Source of the DNA: Microbacterium sp. AG1240
Lineage (GTDB): Bacteria > Actinomycetota > Actinomycetes > Actinomycetales > Microbacteriaceae
Assembly (NCBI RefSeq): GCF_003635115.1
Contig: NZ_RBXJ01000001.1
Location: 868,001-932,000 of the forward strand
Direction: 5' to 3'
Length of the DNA stretch: 64,000 nucleotides
Under the pieces are notes generated by a model. That model was not told the origin of the DNA, did no database searches, and worked only from the letters and a program-made list of their open reading frames with translations. Position 1 is the first letter of the stretch, and each line of letters begins with the position of its first letter. The position numbers and the translations under genes are program-made. Below are positions 28,345-36,796 of the stretch, in pieces.

Positions 28345-29363
28345 CCGTCCGCGGAATCGTCTCCGTCATCGGAGTGGCCTTCACGGCCTACCTCGCCGCC
28401 CGCGGGCTGTTGTTCACCGGCGCCGTCCAGACGCCCTGGGTGACCTACCTCGCGTTGACCCTCTATCTCGTCGTCACGTGGACGGTGATCTTCTGGGGTT
28501 ATCGGCCGGGCGCGGCCTCGACCGGCGCCGTCCCGCGCGCCACCCTCCCGCTGTGGCTCGCCCTCCTCTCCCTGGTCGCGGCGATCGTCGTCCCCAACGC
28601 GATCCTCTGGGCCGTGCCGGTCGAATCGCGCAGTCTCCCGTTCGCGACCTGGTTCATCGGCGGCATCGGTGCGCTGATGACGGTGGTCATGGTGCGCCGT
28701 CGCCCGGTCACCGCGTGGATCGGCGTAGGACTCATGTCGGTGTCGGCCATCCTGTGGCTCGGTCCGCTCGCTGCGCTGAGCCTCGGCCTGCCGGGCTCGA
28801 TCGTGTGGGTCGCCGCCGCCCAGTTGCTCATGTACGCCCTCGACCGGGCTGCCCGCGACACAGAGCAGCTCGCGAGCCTGCAGCAGGCGGCCTCCGCGTG
28901 GCAGGCCTCACAGGTGGGGCGCCAGCGCGAGCGCCGTGTGCAGGTGCAGCGCGCCCTCCAGGCCGCGGGGCCCGTGCTGGGCCGCACGATCGAGACCGGT
29001 GGCAACCTGCGGCCGGAGGAGCGCGTCGACGCACGTCTGGCCGAGGGTCGCCTGCGCGACGAACTGCGGGGCCGCCGTCTTCTCGACGACGCCGTGCGGG
29101 CCGAGCTGGAGGCCGTGCGTCGTCGCGGCTCCGCGGTGACCATGTTCGACGAGGGAGGCCTGGAAGACCTCGACGACGCCGCGCTGGCGATCGTTCGCGC
29201 CGAGCTCGCCGAGACGCTGCGTGACGCCGCATCCACCCGTCTGATCATCCGCACCTCGCCGCACGCGCAGATCGCCATCACCGTCGTCGGGCGGTCCGGC
29301 GACGGGGAGAGCCTGTCCGACGAGGACAGCGTCGACCTCTGGCGCGAGATCCGTAGACCCTGA
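28341..29363 (+). CDS. Six-helix membrane protein of a two-component operon, function unknown
   Basis: A 340-residue protein whose GTG overlaps the kinase stop (GTGA), so it is made with the two-component pair. Residues 1-180 hold about six transmembrane helices like the kinase before it. A long charged helix (about 185-265) and a compact C-terminal part follow, ending RLIIRTSPHAQIAITVVGRSG, which loosely recalls the end of a kinase ATPase domain. No phospho-His motif, N box or glycine boxes are seen. It could be a degenerate kinase that binds the true one; that is inference. Confidence 0.75.
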   Translation: MTVRGIVSVIGVAFTAYLAARGLLFTGAVQTPWVTYLALTLYLVVTWTVIFWGYRPGAASTGAVPRATLPLWLALLSLVAAIVVPNAILWAVPVESRSLPFATWFIGGIGALMTVVMVRRRPVTAWIGVGLMSVSAILWLGPLAALSLGLPGSIVWVAAAQLLMYALDRAARDTEQLASLQQAASAWQASQVGRQRERRVQVQRALQAAGPVLGRTIETGGNLRPEERVDARLAEGRLRDELRGRRLLDDAVRAELEAVRRRGSAVTMFDEGGLEDLDDAALAIVRAELAETLRDAASTRLIIRTSPHAQIAITVVGRSGDGESLSDEDSVDLWREIRRP

Positions 29364-29374
29364 CGCGCGGAAGT

Positions 29375-29426
29375 CTTCTCCTCCACCGTCCCGGTAGGGG
29401 AGGGGTCCGGGACGGTGGAAGAGAAG
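29375..29426. terminator. 20-bp hairpin terminator after the two-component operon
   Basis: Arms 29375-29394 and 29407-29426 pair over 20 bp with one mismatch; the loop is 12 bases. It starts 12 bases after the stop at 29363. Confidence 0.8.
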
Positions 29427-29434
29427 AAAGAGAA

Positions 29435-29467
29435 GGCGAGGGGCGGCGAAGCCGCCCGCCCCTCGCC
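29435..29467. terminator. Second GC-rich hairpin in the same convergent gap
   Basis: GGCGAGGGGC at 29435 pairs with GCCCCTCGCC ending at 29467, with a short inner GGC-GAA-GCC hairpin. It lies back to back with the preceding hairpin and could stop transcription from the carboxylase side. Confidence 0.55.
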
Positions 29468-29473
29468 GTGCGA

Positions 29474-29556
29474 ACGGTTACCCGAAAACCGTCCGCGGGA
29501 CCGATCCTGGCTCTAATGAGCAGGTCGGCCGAACGCGTAATGCGTTCCAGCTCATT
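29474..29556. repeat. Cluster of inverted repeats in an AT-richer patch
   Basis: ACGGTT (29474) pairs with AACCGT (ending 29492). AATGAGC (29515-29521) pairs with GCTCATT (29550-29556) around an inner perfect GAACGC/GCGTTC hairpin (29531-29536, 29542-29547) with loop GTAAT. The surroundings up to about 29615 are visibly richer in A and T than neighbouring DNA. No gene is supported here. Confidence 0.6.
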
Positions 29557-29625
29557 CAGTATCTGCGACCCCAACGCCCGCGTCTGTAGGTACTTCGGGG
29601 GACAAATGCTTAGCCTGTCGCCGGC

Positions 29626-29859
29626 TCAGCCGCTGAAGCCGCCCCACCGGCGTTCGCGGTCAAGGGGTCGGCGCAGGCCGCGTGCCGACAGCTCCCAGCG
29701 CGAACGTGCGGGGGCGACGATCGCGGGTTCGGCGGACTCCTCGAGGTAGGCGCCGCCGACGACCGCGATCAGGGCGGCGAGCTCTTCGTCGGTCGGGTTT
29801 CCGCGGCGCACCCGGATGTCGGGCGGCGTCGCATCGCCGGCCGCCGTGCTCTCGCTCAC
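29626..29859 (-). CDS. Acyl-CoA carboxylase epsilon subunit
   Basis: Small 77-residue subunit that stabilises the actinobacterial alpha-beta carboxylase complex, like AccE5. It starts with GTG overlapping the beta-subunit stop (GTGA). The core [20 protein letters not shown] and the C-terminal [14 protein letters not shown], with the conserved Trp, are the family hallmarks. Its presence supports a propionyl/acetyl-CoA carboxylase of the AccD5 type. Confidence 0.9.
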   Translation of the reverse strand: MSESTAAGDATPPDIRVRRGNPTDEELAALIAVVGGAYLEESAEPAIVAPARSRWELSARGLRRPLDRERRWGGFSG

Positions 29860-31445
29860 AGGGGGATGTTCCCGTGCTTCTTGGCCGGCTGGGTCGCGCG
29901 CTTGTTGCGGAGGGCACGCAGGGCCTTCGCGATCGACACGCGCGTCTGCGCGGGTTCGATGATGCTGTCCAGCTCGCCGCGCTCGGCGGCGAGGAACGGC
30001 GAGGCGACGTTGTACGTGTACTCGCTCGCGAGACGCGCCCGCACAGCGGCGACGTCTTCGCCGGCCTCCTCGGCGCGCTTGATCTCGCCGCGGTAGAGGA
30101 TGTTGACGGCGCCCTGCCCGCCCATGACGGCGATCTCGGCGGTCGGCCAGGCGAGGTTGATGTCGGCGCCGAGCTGCTTCGAGCCCATGACGATGTACGC
30201 GCCGCCGTAGGCCTTGCGGAGGATGACGGTCACCAGGGGCACGGTCGCCTCGGCGTAGGCGTAGAGCAGCTTCGCGCCACGGCGGATGACACCGGTCCAC
30301 TCCTGGTCGGTGCCGGGCAGGTAGCCGGGCACGTCGACGAGGGTGACGATCGGCACCGAGAACGCGTCGCAGAACCTCACGAAGCGGCTCGCCTTCTCGC
30401 CGGCCTCGATGTTGAGCGTGCCGGCCATCTGCGACGGCTGGTTCGCGATGATGCCGACCGTGCGCCCCTCGACGCGGCCGAACCCGATCACGATGTTCGG
30501 GGCGAACAGCGGCTGCACTTCGAGGAACTCGCCGTCGTCCATCAGGCGACCGATCACGGTGTTGATGTCGTAGGGCTGGTTGGGGGAGTCGGGGATGACG
30601 GTGTTGAGCGACCGGTCAGCATCCGTCGTCTCGAACTCGAAACCGGTGTCGAACACGGGGGTCTCGGCCATGTTGTTGTCGGGGAGGAACCCGAGCAGGG
30701 TGCGCGCGTAGTCGATCGCGTCGTCTTCGTCTTCGGCGAGGTAGTGCGCGACGCCCGAGCGGGTGTTGTGCGTGTAGGCGCCGCCGAGCTCCTCCATGCC
30801 GACGTCCTCGCCGGTGACGGTTTTGATGACGTCGGGGCCGGTGACGAACATCTGGCTCGTCTTGTCGACCATGATCACGAAGTCGGTGAGGGCGGGGGAG
30901 TACACCGCACCGCCGGCCGCCGGGCCCATGATGAGCGAGATCTGGGGGATGACGCCCGAGGCCGCGGTGTTCAGGCGGAAGATCTCGCCGTACTTGCCGA
31001 GGGCGACGACGCCCTCTTGGATGCGAGCGCCGCCGGAGTCGAGGATGCCGATGATGGGGATGCCGCTGCGCAGCGCGAGTTCCATGACCTTGATGATCTT
31101 GTCGCCGGCCGCCTCGCCGAGCGAGCCGCCGAAGGTGGAGAAGTCCTGCGCGTAGACGGCGACGGTGCGGCCGTGGATCGTTCCCGTGCCGGTCACGACG
31201 GAGTCGCCGTAGGGGCGTGACTTGTCCATGCCGAACGCCGTCGTGCGGTGGCGGACGTACTCGTCGAGCTCGACGAACGAGCCCGGATCGACGAGCAGGG
31301 CGATGCGCTCGCGGGCGGTGAACTTGCCCTTCGCGTGCTGCTTGGCCTGGGCGGCGGCCTCGGCGTCGACGACCGCCTCCTGGTACCTCGTGCGGAGGTC
31401 GGCGATCTTGCCGGCGGTGGTCGCGTGGTCGGGCTGCTCTGTCAC
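29856..31445 (-). CDS. Acyl-CoA carboxylase beta (carboxyltransferase) subunit
   Basis: Moves the carboxyl group from biotin to acetyl- or propionyl-CoA. The GTG at 31445 gives 529 residues, the length of AccD5/PccB; an upstream in-frame start at 31496 is less likely because TAGTGT lies seven bases before the GTG. The crotonase-type halves carry [14 protein letters not shown] with [17 protein letters not shown] (oxyanion glycines) and [15 protein letters not shown] with [16 protein letters not shown]. Biotin is provided by the alpha subunit at 22.6 kb. Confidence 0.95.
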   Translation of the reverse strand: MTEQPDHATTAGKIADLRTRYQEAVVDAEAAAQAKQHAKGKFTARERIALLVDPGSFVELDEYVRHRTTAFGMDKSRPYGDSVVTGTGTIHGRTVAVYAQDFSTFGGSLGEAAGDKIIKVMELALRSGIPIIGILDSGGARIQEGVVALGKYGEIFRLNTAASGVIPQISLIMGPAAGGAVYSPALTDFVIMVDKTSQMFVTGPDVIKTVTGEDVGMEELGGAYTHNTRSGVAHYLAEDEDDAIDYARTLLGFLPDNNMAETPVFDTGFEFETTDADRSLNTVIPDSPNQPYDINTVIGRLMDDGEFLEVQPLFAPNIVIGFGRVEGRTVGIIANQPSQMAGTLNIEAGEKASRFVRFCDAFSVPIVTLVDVPGYLPGTDQEWTGVIRRGAKLLYAYAEATVPLVTVILRKAYGGAYIVMGSKQLGADINLAWPTAEIAVMGGQGAVNILYRGEIKRAEEAGEDVAAVRARLASEYTYNVASPFLAAERGELDSIIEPAQTRVSIAKALRALRNKRATQPAKKHGNIPL

Positions 31446-31531
31446 GCGTTCCACACTAGCGGCGGGCTCCCTCTCGGCCTTGGAGGGTGCGCACAACGAC
31501 TCGCCGAATCCCCTGTCGTCCAGCGCACGTC

Positions 31532-31603
31532 GGTGAGTTCGGCGCGATTCGGTGCGTATTGCTGTTCAAGGTCACCGAAGAGCGCCGAACTGACCGATTC
31601 GGG
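31532..31603. repeat. Hairpin element A, 3' side of the DUF559 gene
   Basis: Outer arms 31536-31545 and 31582-31591 (10 bp) and inner arms 31548-31554 and 31573-31579 (7 bp) are perfect; GGT/ACC at 31532 and 31595 extend the stem past one mismatch. It contains CGATTCGGTGCGT (31545-31557) and, starting 50 bases later, CGATTCGGG (31595-31603), both shared with element B at the same spacing. Confidence 0.8.
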
Positions 31604-31612
31604 TGGGGCGGG

Positions 31613-32458
31613 TCACCGCGCGAGGTGAAGATTCTGCGCCATGGCGGCCAGGATGGTGGCCTCCACCCGGGGCCAGTCGTCGACGATCTCGCGGTAATCG
31701 AAACGCAGCACGGTGTATCCGAGCAACCGCAGCCGGCGGTCGTGGGCGATGTCGGATCGACGTTGTCTCGGATCGGAGTGGTGGGCGAAGCCATCGATCT
31801 GCACGACGAGCCTCGCACCGATGAGCCCGTCGACATGATGGCCGTCGATCTTGACCTGCTGTCGTACCAGGACGCCTCGCCTCCGCATCCGTGAGACGAA
31901 GTAGGTCTCGAGGCCGGAGTGCGACAGAGCGGTGGTCTCGTCGCGGAGCGCCCGAGCCCGCTCGCCGCGCCAGTCGATCGCCCCGATGCTCTCGACAGTG
32001 ATGAGGCGGGCGCGCACCGCTGATTCCCAGATCGCGAGGGCTTGTTCGTGAGGACGACAGACCGCGACGGCGGCGAGCATGTTCTCGACCGCATCGATGA
32101 GAAGCCGCCGGGGGCGCGCAATGATGCCGGCGCCCCAGTGTCCGTGTGCGGCGGGTGGTGACCTGCGCGCTCCTCTTGGCACCGCCAGGTGGACCGTGGG
32201 GTCGTCGTCGGCCCGCCAGAGCGTGCGCAGCGACGCCGCGGAGACGCACGTCACCGCGCAGCCGGTTTGGGCGGCGACCAGCAGTTCCGGGGGTGCGCCG
32301 GGAAGCAGCACCCAGTCGCGGCCCGCTCGCACCAGCCTTTCCCTCTGGACGGCCGCACGAATGGCGTCGGGGCGCCACCCCGCTTCGCGCACCTCCGCAA
32401 GATGGATATAACCTCGCGCGGCGACGAGTGGCCGTAATGATCTCGTGCTCGAACCCAT
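31613..32458 (-). CDS. DUF559 (Vsr/restriction-like nuclease fold) protein
   Basis: A 281-residue protein from the ATG at 32458; longer starts up to 32548 are possible. The N-terminal half (LRPLVAARGYIHLAEVREAGW, then RLVRAGRDWVLLPG) looks like the winged-helix region of AbiEi-type antitoxins. The C-terminal DUF559 domain, related to Vsr endonucleases, has VKIDGHHVDGLIGARLVVQIDG, then DIAHDRRLRLLGYTVLRFDYREI; the Asp and the VxIDG strand suit a PD-(D/E)xK-like site. Such proteins are frequent in Actinobacteria but their role is not settled. It is flanked on both sides by copies of the same hairpin element. Confidence 0.8.
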   Translation of the reverse strand: MGSSTRSLRPLVAARGYIHLAEVREAGWRPDAIRAAVQRERLVRAGRDWVLLPGAPPELLVAAQTGCAVTCVSAASLRTLWRADDDPTVHLAVPRGARRSPPAAHGHWGAGIIARPRRLLIDAVENMLAAVAVCRPHEQALAIWESAVRARLITVESIGAIDWRGERARALRDETTALSHSGLETYFVSRMRRRGVLVRQQVKIDGHHVDGLIGARLVVQIDGFAHHSDPRQRRSDIAHDRRLRLLGYTVLRFDYREIVDDWPRVEATILAAMAQNLHLAR

Positions 32459-32570
32459 CCGCCCACCGTTGCGGCGTGCTCGCGGTGTGCGGATGCAGGA
32501 GGGGGCGAATGGGGAGAGATTCTCTCGCAGACCGGCTGGGGAGGACACGTCCCCTCTTTCCTCTCTGCGG

Positions 32571-32640
32571 TGAAATCGGCCCGATTCGGTGCGTGTCTAC
32601 CTGGACGCGCACCGACTCCGGCCGATTTCAACGATTCGGG
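32571..32640. repeat. Hairpin element B, 5' side of the DUF559 gene
   Basis: Outer arms 32571-32581 and 32620-32630 (11 bp) are perfect. Inner arms 32586-32597 and 32604-32615 pair over 12 bp with one G-T wobble around a 6-base loop. CGATTCGGTGCGT is at 32582-32594 and CGATTCGGG at 32632-32640, the same 50-base spacing and orientation as element A. The outer stem differs from A on both strands in a matching way. Confidence 0.8.
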
Positions 32641-32695
32641 CGGCGACGGCGGCGCACGGCTGTCAACCGCGGATGCTGCGCGGCGCGCGTCCGCG

Positions 32696-32707
32696 TAGGG
32701 TGTGGCC
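32696..32707 (+). promoter_or_regulatory. Leaderless-type promoter of birA
   Basis: TAGGGT (32696-32701) is six bases before the ATG at 32708. No ribosome-binding site is present. Confidence 0.5.
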
Positions 32708-33502
32708 ATGCCGATCCCCGCCGAGGGCTACCCGCTCGCCGCCGCCGTCAGTCCGCGCCTGCAGGTGGTCGAGACCACCGATTCGACCAACGCCGACGCG
32801 GTCGCCGCCGCATCCGCCGCCCCCGAGGGCTGGCCGCACCTGGCCGCACTCGTCACGACCGACCAGCGCGCCGGTCGCGGGCGGATGGGTCGCATGTGGA
32901 CCGCGCCCCCGGGCACCGCCCTCGCCGTCTCGGTGCTGGTGCGGGTCGAGGGGCTCCCCGCCGCGTCGCGCGGGTGGATCCCGCTCATCGCGGGGGCGGC
33001 CATGACCCGCGCGGTGGCAGCGCAGCTGAAGGGCACCGGCAACACCGCCCAGCTGAAGTGGCCCAACGACGTGCTCGTCGACGGCGCGAAGATCTGCGGC
33101 ATCCTCGCCGAAGCCCTTCCCGGCACGATGGATGCGGTCGTCGTCGGCGCCGGCGTCAACACCCACATGACGCGCGCCGACCTGCCCGTCTCGACCGCGA
33201 CGTCGTTCGCCGCCGTCGGGGCCGAGTGCGACGACGACCGGCTGCTGGCCGACTTCCTTCGCGCGCTCGACGAGCAGCTGAGCGCGCTCATGGCGGCCGG
33301 CGGTGATGCCTCCGCGGCGAACGTGCGAGGCGAGGTGGAGAGCCTCTGCGCGACGCTCGGCCGCGACGTCGTCGTGTCGCTGCCCGACGACAGGGCGCTC
33401 CACGGCCGCGCGCAGCGCATCGACCCCGAGGGTCGCCTCGTCGTCGTCGTCGACGGTGTGGAGACGTCGGTCGCGGCCGGCGACGTGCAGCACGTGCGTT
33501 GA
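32708..33502 (+). CDS. birA: Biotin--[acetyl-CoA-carboxylase] ligase
   Basis: Activates biotin to biotinyl-AMP and attaches it to the carboxylase alpha subunit. The 264-residue protein lacks the N-terminal DNA-binding domain of E. coli BirA, so it is an enzyme and not a repressor. Seen are VVETTDSTNADAV, the biotinyl-AMP loop TDQRAGRGRMGR, KWPNDVLVDGAKICGIL with the catalytic Lys, and an SH3-like C-terminal domain ending VAAGDVQHVR. Its nearness to the carboxylase genes matches M. tuberculosis birA-accD5-accE5. Confidence 0.95.
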   Translation: MPIPAEGYPLAAAVSPRLQVVETTDSTNADAVAAASAAPEGWPHLAALVTTDQRAGRGRMGRMWTAPPGTALAVSVLVRVEGLPAASRGWIPLIAGAAMTRAVAAQLKGTGNTAQLKWPNDVLVDGAKICGILAEALPGTMDAVVVGAGVNTHMTRADLPVSTATSFAAVGAECDDDRLLADFLRALDEQLSALMAAGGDASAANVRGEVESLCATLGRDVVVSLPDDRALHGRAQRIDPEGRLVVVVDGVETSVAAGDVQHVR

Positions 33503-33577
33503 GTGCCCCGCCGCCTCGTTGAGCGGCGTGCCGCGTGGGATCACCCCGACGTCGGCGGGGAGGGTGACAATGAGAGC

Positions 33578-34132
33578 GTGACCCAGCCGACGACCCTCGG
33601 GGGGCGCCCGCTGATGCCGGCGCCCGGCGCACCGACGCCCGAGCTGCGTGTGGCGCGGTTCCGGCCGCGCGCGACACGGCTGTTCTGGTCGGCCGTCGTG
33701 CTCATCGCCGTCGCCGGAGCGGTCGGGTACTTCTTCGACAACCTGCGCGAGCCGTTCGCCGACTGGATGCTGCTGAGCGCCGCCGGTGCGGTCGTGCTCC
33801 TCCTCGTCGTGCTCCCGTTCCTCAGCTGGTGGGCGCAGCGCTACACGATCACCACCCGCCGCGTGATCGCCCGGTCGGGCCCGTTCGGCCGTCGCCGAGC
33901 CGAGCTGTCGCACGTGCGCGGCTACACGGTGCAACTCAAGCGCGGAATCCTGCAGCGCATCGGCGGCGGGGGAACCCTGGTGCTGTCGAACGGCGTCGAT
34001 GCGCCCGTGCGGCTGCGTCGTATCGCGAACGTCGCCCTCGTCTACGAAGTGCTGGTCGACCAGGTCGAGGTCAACCAGATCCTGGCCCACCGCGACTCGC
34101 AGAGCCTGACCCCTCCGCCGCTGCCCTCCTGA
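33578..34132 (+). CDS. Bacterial PH (bPH2/YdbS-like) membrane protein
   Basis: From the GTG at 33578 (184 residues) the protein has a Pro-rich N-terminus, two transmembrane helices at about 40-60 and 70-90, and a PH-like domain (QRYTITTRRVIARSGPFGRRRAELSHVRGYTV). GACAAT lies six bases before the GTG, and the earlier in-frame start at 33503 has no support. Position between birA and purK equals M. tuberculosis Rv3278c. The molecular function is unknown. Confidence 0.85.
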   Translation: MTQPTTLGGRPLMPAPGAPTPELRVARFRPRATRLFWSAVVLIAVAGAVGYFFDNLREPFADWMLLSAAGAVVLLLVVLPFLSWWAQRYTITTRRVIARSGPFGRRRAELSHVRGYTVQLKRGILQRIGGGGTLVLSNGVDAPVRLRRIANVALVYEVLVDQVEVNQILAHRDSQSLTPPPLPS

Positions 34133-34187
34133 CCGCCGAGCGCGAGTGCGCCAAGATGGGAGCGACGGACTCGAACGAGGGAGTGGC

Positions 34188-35324
34188 ATGACGCTGCGTG
34201 TGGGTGTGGTCGGCGGTGGCCAGTTGGCGCGGATGATGATCGCGCCCGCGGTCGAACTCGGCATCGAGGTGCGCGTGCTGGCCGAGGAGACCGGTATGTC
34301 TGCTGCGCTGGCGGCGACGGCGGTCGGCGATTACCGCGACGCCGAGACGGTGCTCGCGTTCGCCCGCGACGTCGACGTCATCACGTTCGACCACGAGCAC
34401 GTGCCGCAGGAGGTTCTCGCGGCGCTCGTCGACGCCGGCGTCGCCGTGCATCCCGGTCCGAACGCCCTCGCCGTCGCCCAGGACAAGCTGGTGCTGCGCG
34501 CCCGCATGGCCGAGCTCGGTATGCCGCAGCCCGACTGGGCCGCGGTCTCCGACGCCGCACAGCTGCAGGAGTTCATCGACGCCCACGGCGGGCGCGCGGT
34601 CGTGAAGACCCCCCGCGGCGGCTATGACGGCAAGGGGGTGCGCGTCGTCTCGGCCGCCACGGAGGCTGCCGACTGGTTCGCCGCACTCGCCGAAGACGCG
34701 CGCGGGGGCGAGCTGCTGGTGGAGGAGCTCGTCGACTTCTCGCGCGAGCTCGCCCAGCAGATCGCGCGTCGCCCGTCGGGCGGCATGCGGGCATTCCCGC
34801 TCGTGGAGACGGTGCAGCGCGACGGCGTGTGCGTGGAGGTCGTCGCCCCGGCGCCCCGGGCGAGCGAGCGTCTGGCGCTCGCAGCGGAGGACGTCGGGAT
34901 GGCGATCGCCGAGGGGATCGGGGTCACCGGGATGCTGGCGGTCGAGCTGTTCGAGACGGTCGACGGCCGCATCCTCGTCAACGAGCTCGCCATGCGCCCG
35001 CACAACAGCGGGCACTGGACCCAGGACGGCGCCGTGACGAGCCAGTTCGAGCAGCACCTGCGCGCCGTGCTCGATCTGCCGTTCGGGGCGACCGAGGCGA
35101 CCCGCCCCTGGACCGTGATGGTCAACATCCTCGGCGGCCCCGCGCAGGGCGGGCTCGACGAGCGCTTCGACGCGGCGATGGCATCGCACCCCGCGGCCAA
35201 GATCCACACCTACGGCAAGGCTCCGCGGCCCGGCCGGAAGGTGGGGCACGTCACCGTGGCCGGCGACGATCTCGACGACGTCGTCTACGAGGCGCGCGCC
35301 GCAGCATCCGTGTTCCTGGACTGA
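34188..35324 (+). CDS. purK: 5-(carboxyamino)imidazole ribonucleotide synthase
   Basis: ATP-dependent carboxylation of aminoimidazole ribonucleotide in purine synthesis; its product goes to PurE (37.6 kb). The ATG at 34188 follows GAGGGAG and gives 378 residues. It is an ATP-grasp protein: N-terminal RVGVVGGGQLARMMIAPAVE, VVKTPRGGYDGKGVRVV as ATP loop, and the metal/active region ILVNELAMRPHNSGHWT. Convergent with the next gene at a distance of 4 bases. Confidence 0.96.
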   Translation: MTLRVGVVGGGQLARMMIAPAVELGIEVRVLAEETGMSAALAATAVGDYRDAETVLAFARDVDVITFDHEHVPQEVLAALVDAGVAVHPGPNALAVAQDKLVLRARMAELGMPQPDWAAVSDAAQLQEFIDAHGGRAVVKTPRGGYDGKGVRVVSAATEAADWFAALAEDARGGELLVEELVDFSRELAQQIARRPSGGMRAFPLVETVQRDGVCVEVVAPAPRASERLALAAEDVGMAIAEGIGVTGMLAVELFETVDGRILVNELAMRPHNSGHWTQDGAVTSQFEQHLRAVLDLPFGATEATRPWTVMVNILGGPAQGGLDERFDAAMASHPAAKIHTYGKAPRPGRKVGHVTVAGDDLDDVVYEARAAASVFLD

Positions 35325-35328
35325 CCCG

Positions 35329-35721
35329 CTACCCCTGGCCGCTGATGCTGTCAGCGGCGATCGTGAGGATGATGCGCTGCTGGTCGCGTCCGCCGTACCA
35401 GGGGTAGGGCTGACCGGTGTACTTCTGCGACAGGGCCTCGATGCTCTCGGCCCCGCCTTCGGTCGTCATGTCGACGACCCTGCCGCGCACCTGCATGTAG
35501 CGGAACGGGTTCGACGGATCCTGGATCGCGACCGCCACGCGCGGATCGCGCTCGACGTTGCGCACCTTCACGAACCCGACGACCGTGTTGATCACGACGT
35601 GGTCGCCGTCGGTGTCGACCCACGTCTCGGTCACCTGAGGCGACCCGTCGGGCATGATCGTGGACAGGAAGCAGGGGCTCGGCTGGCGCAGCAGGTCGAG
35701 CAGGGCATCGGGCAGTGTCAT
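35329..35721 (-). CDS. PPOX-class F420- or flavin-dependent oxidoreductase
   Basis: A 130-residue split-barrel flavin/F420-binding protein, close to the F420-dependent group by length and by the sequence CFLSTIMPDGSPQVTETWV. VRNVERDPRVAVAIQDPSNPFRY and the terminal PYPWYGGRDQQRIIL are typical of that subgroup. GAGGAG stands before its ATG. Substrate unknown; which cofactor it uses cannot be settled from sequence alone. Confidence 0.87.
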   Translation of the reverse strand: MTLPDALLDLLRQPSPCFLSTIMPDGSPQVTETWVDTDGDHVVINTVVGFVKVRNVERDPRVAVAIQDPSNPFRYMQVRGRVVDMTTEGGAESIEALSQKYTGQPYPWYGGRDQQRIILTIAADSISGQG

Positions 35722-35758
35722 CGGGTCTCCTCGAGGGGTGGGGTCTCAGTCTGAGCCC

Positions 35759-36658
35759 TCACCGGGCGTGGGGGTCGCCCGACGCGCGATCGAGCATCGC
35801 GCGCACCGTTCCAGCGATCTGTCCGAAGTGCCGCATGTGGACGTTGTGGAACCGATCGCCCGAGAGGTGATGGGTCGCATTCGGGTAACGCGACGCGACC
35901 GCGTCGTGCATCGTGATCCACCCCCGGCCGTAGGTGCCGCTGGTGATCAGCGCCACCGGGAGGTCGCCGTGCACCGCGTCTGCGAGTTCGGCCGCCGCCG
36001 CCACCGTTCCGGGGAGCACCGCGCGCATCTCCGCGACCGCGTCGCCGAGGAAGAGGGCGACCACGGCGCTGTGCCATTCGTCGCGTGCGCGGGGCTGGAG
36101 GGCCGCGAGGAAAGGCCCGCGTCCGGGGTAGAGGGGCAGCGTGTTGCGGCGAACCAGGCGCGCGAAGAGGGGAGCGGGCAGCATCCGCCGTGCCGCGGCG
36201 ATGCCCCCGACGTAGAAGCGGTACCCCCGTCGGCGCACCGGGTCGGAGGCGAGCAGATCGGGAGTCGCGTCGAGCATCACGAGCCCGGCGACCCGAGCGG
36301 GGTGCCGCGCGGTGAAGACGCGTGCGATCAGCGCGCCGAACGAGTGACCGACCAGCAGCACCGGGGAGTGCGGCGCGAGTGCCGCGATCACGCCCTCGAG
36401 CTCCGCGACGAGGCCGTCGATCGTGCGCGGGGAGCCGGGGGCGCTCGCTCCGATCCCCGAGCGCTCGTACGAGATCACGCGGGTCGTGCGCGAGAGGAGC
36501 GTCTGGAGAGGCAGCCACGATCGGGCGGTGTCGCCCGCCCCGGTGAGGAGCACCACCACCGGTGCGCCCACCGGCGAGGAGCCCGTGTCGAAGGCCTCGA
36601 CCCGTCGGCCGTCGACGTCGACGAACGCCCGATCGAGGGGTTCGACGAGGGTATCCAT
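35759..36658 (-). CDS. Alpha/beta hydrolase
   Basis: A 299-residue cytoplasmic alpha/beta-hydrolase. The nucleophile elbow is LLVGHSFGALIARVF; the early VVVLLTGAGDTARSW carries the oxyanion region and HHLSGDRFHNVHMRHFG the candidate catalytic His. The strand after the elbow has VMLDATPDLL. Its -10-like TAGACT is 8 bases before the ATG. It precedes the PPOX gene by 37 bases on the same strand. Substrate unknown. Confidence 0.85.
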   Translation of the reverse strand: MDTLVEPLDRAFVDVDGRRVEAFDTGSSPVGAPVVVLLTGAGDTARSWLPLQTLLSRTTRVISYERSGIGASAPGSPRTIDGLVAELEGVIAALAPHSPVLLVGHSFGALIARVFTARHPARVAGLVMLDATPDLLASDPVRRRGYRFYVGGIAAARRMLPAPLFARLVRRNTLPLYPGRGPFLAALQPRARDEWHSAVVALFLGDAVAEMRAVLPGTVAAAAELADAVHGDLPVALITSGTYGRGWITMHDAVASRYPNATHHLSGDRFHNVHMRHFGQIAGTVRAMLDRASGDPHAR

Positions 36659-36796
36659 CGCCGAGCAGTCTAGGCAGCGGGCCCGGCGGTCGAACCGGGC
36701 GCCCGTGCGACGCCGGCGACCGCAGGATGGGCCGGTGCGTCGACGCGGGGCGGTCGGGCCGGTCGACTACTGTCGAGCACGACCCCAGGAGGCGCC

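Noticed and set aside
29278-29574. A 98-codon minus-strand frame starting GSQILNELERITRSADLL after accE.
   Set aside because: The first 30 residues look plausible, but the rest reads through two terminator hairpins as Arg/Pro-rich sequence, and no ribosome-binding site or family match was seen.
29516-29593. A 25-codon plus-strand frame in the AT-richer patch.
   Set aside because: It overlaps the inverted repeats, lacks a ribosome-binding site and resembles nothing known.
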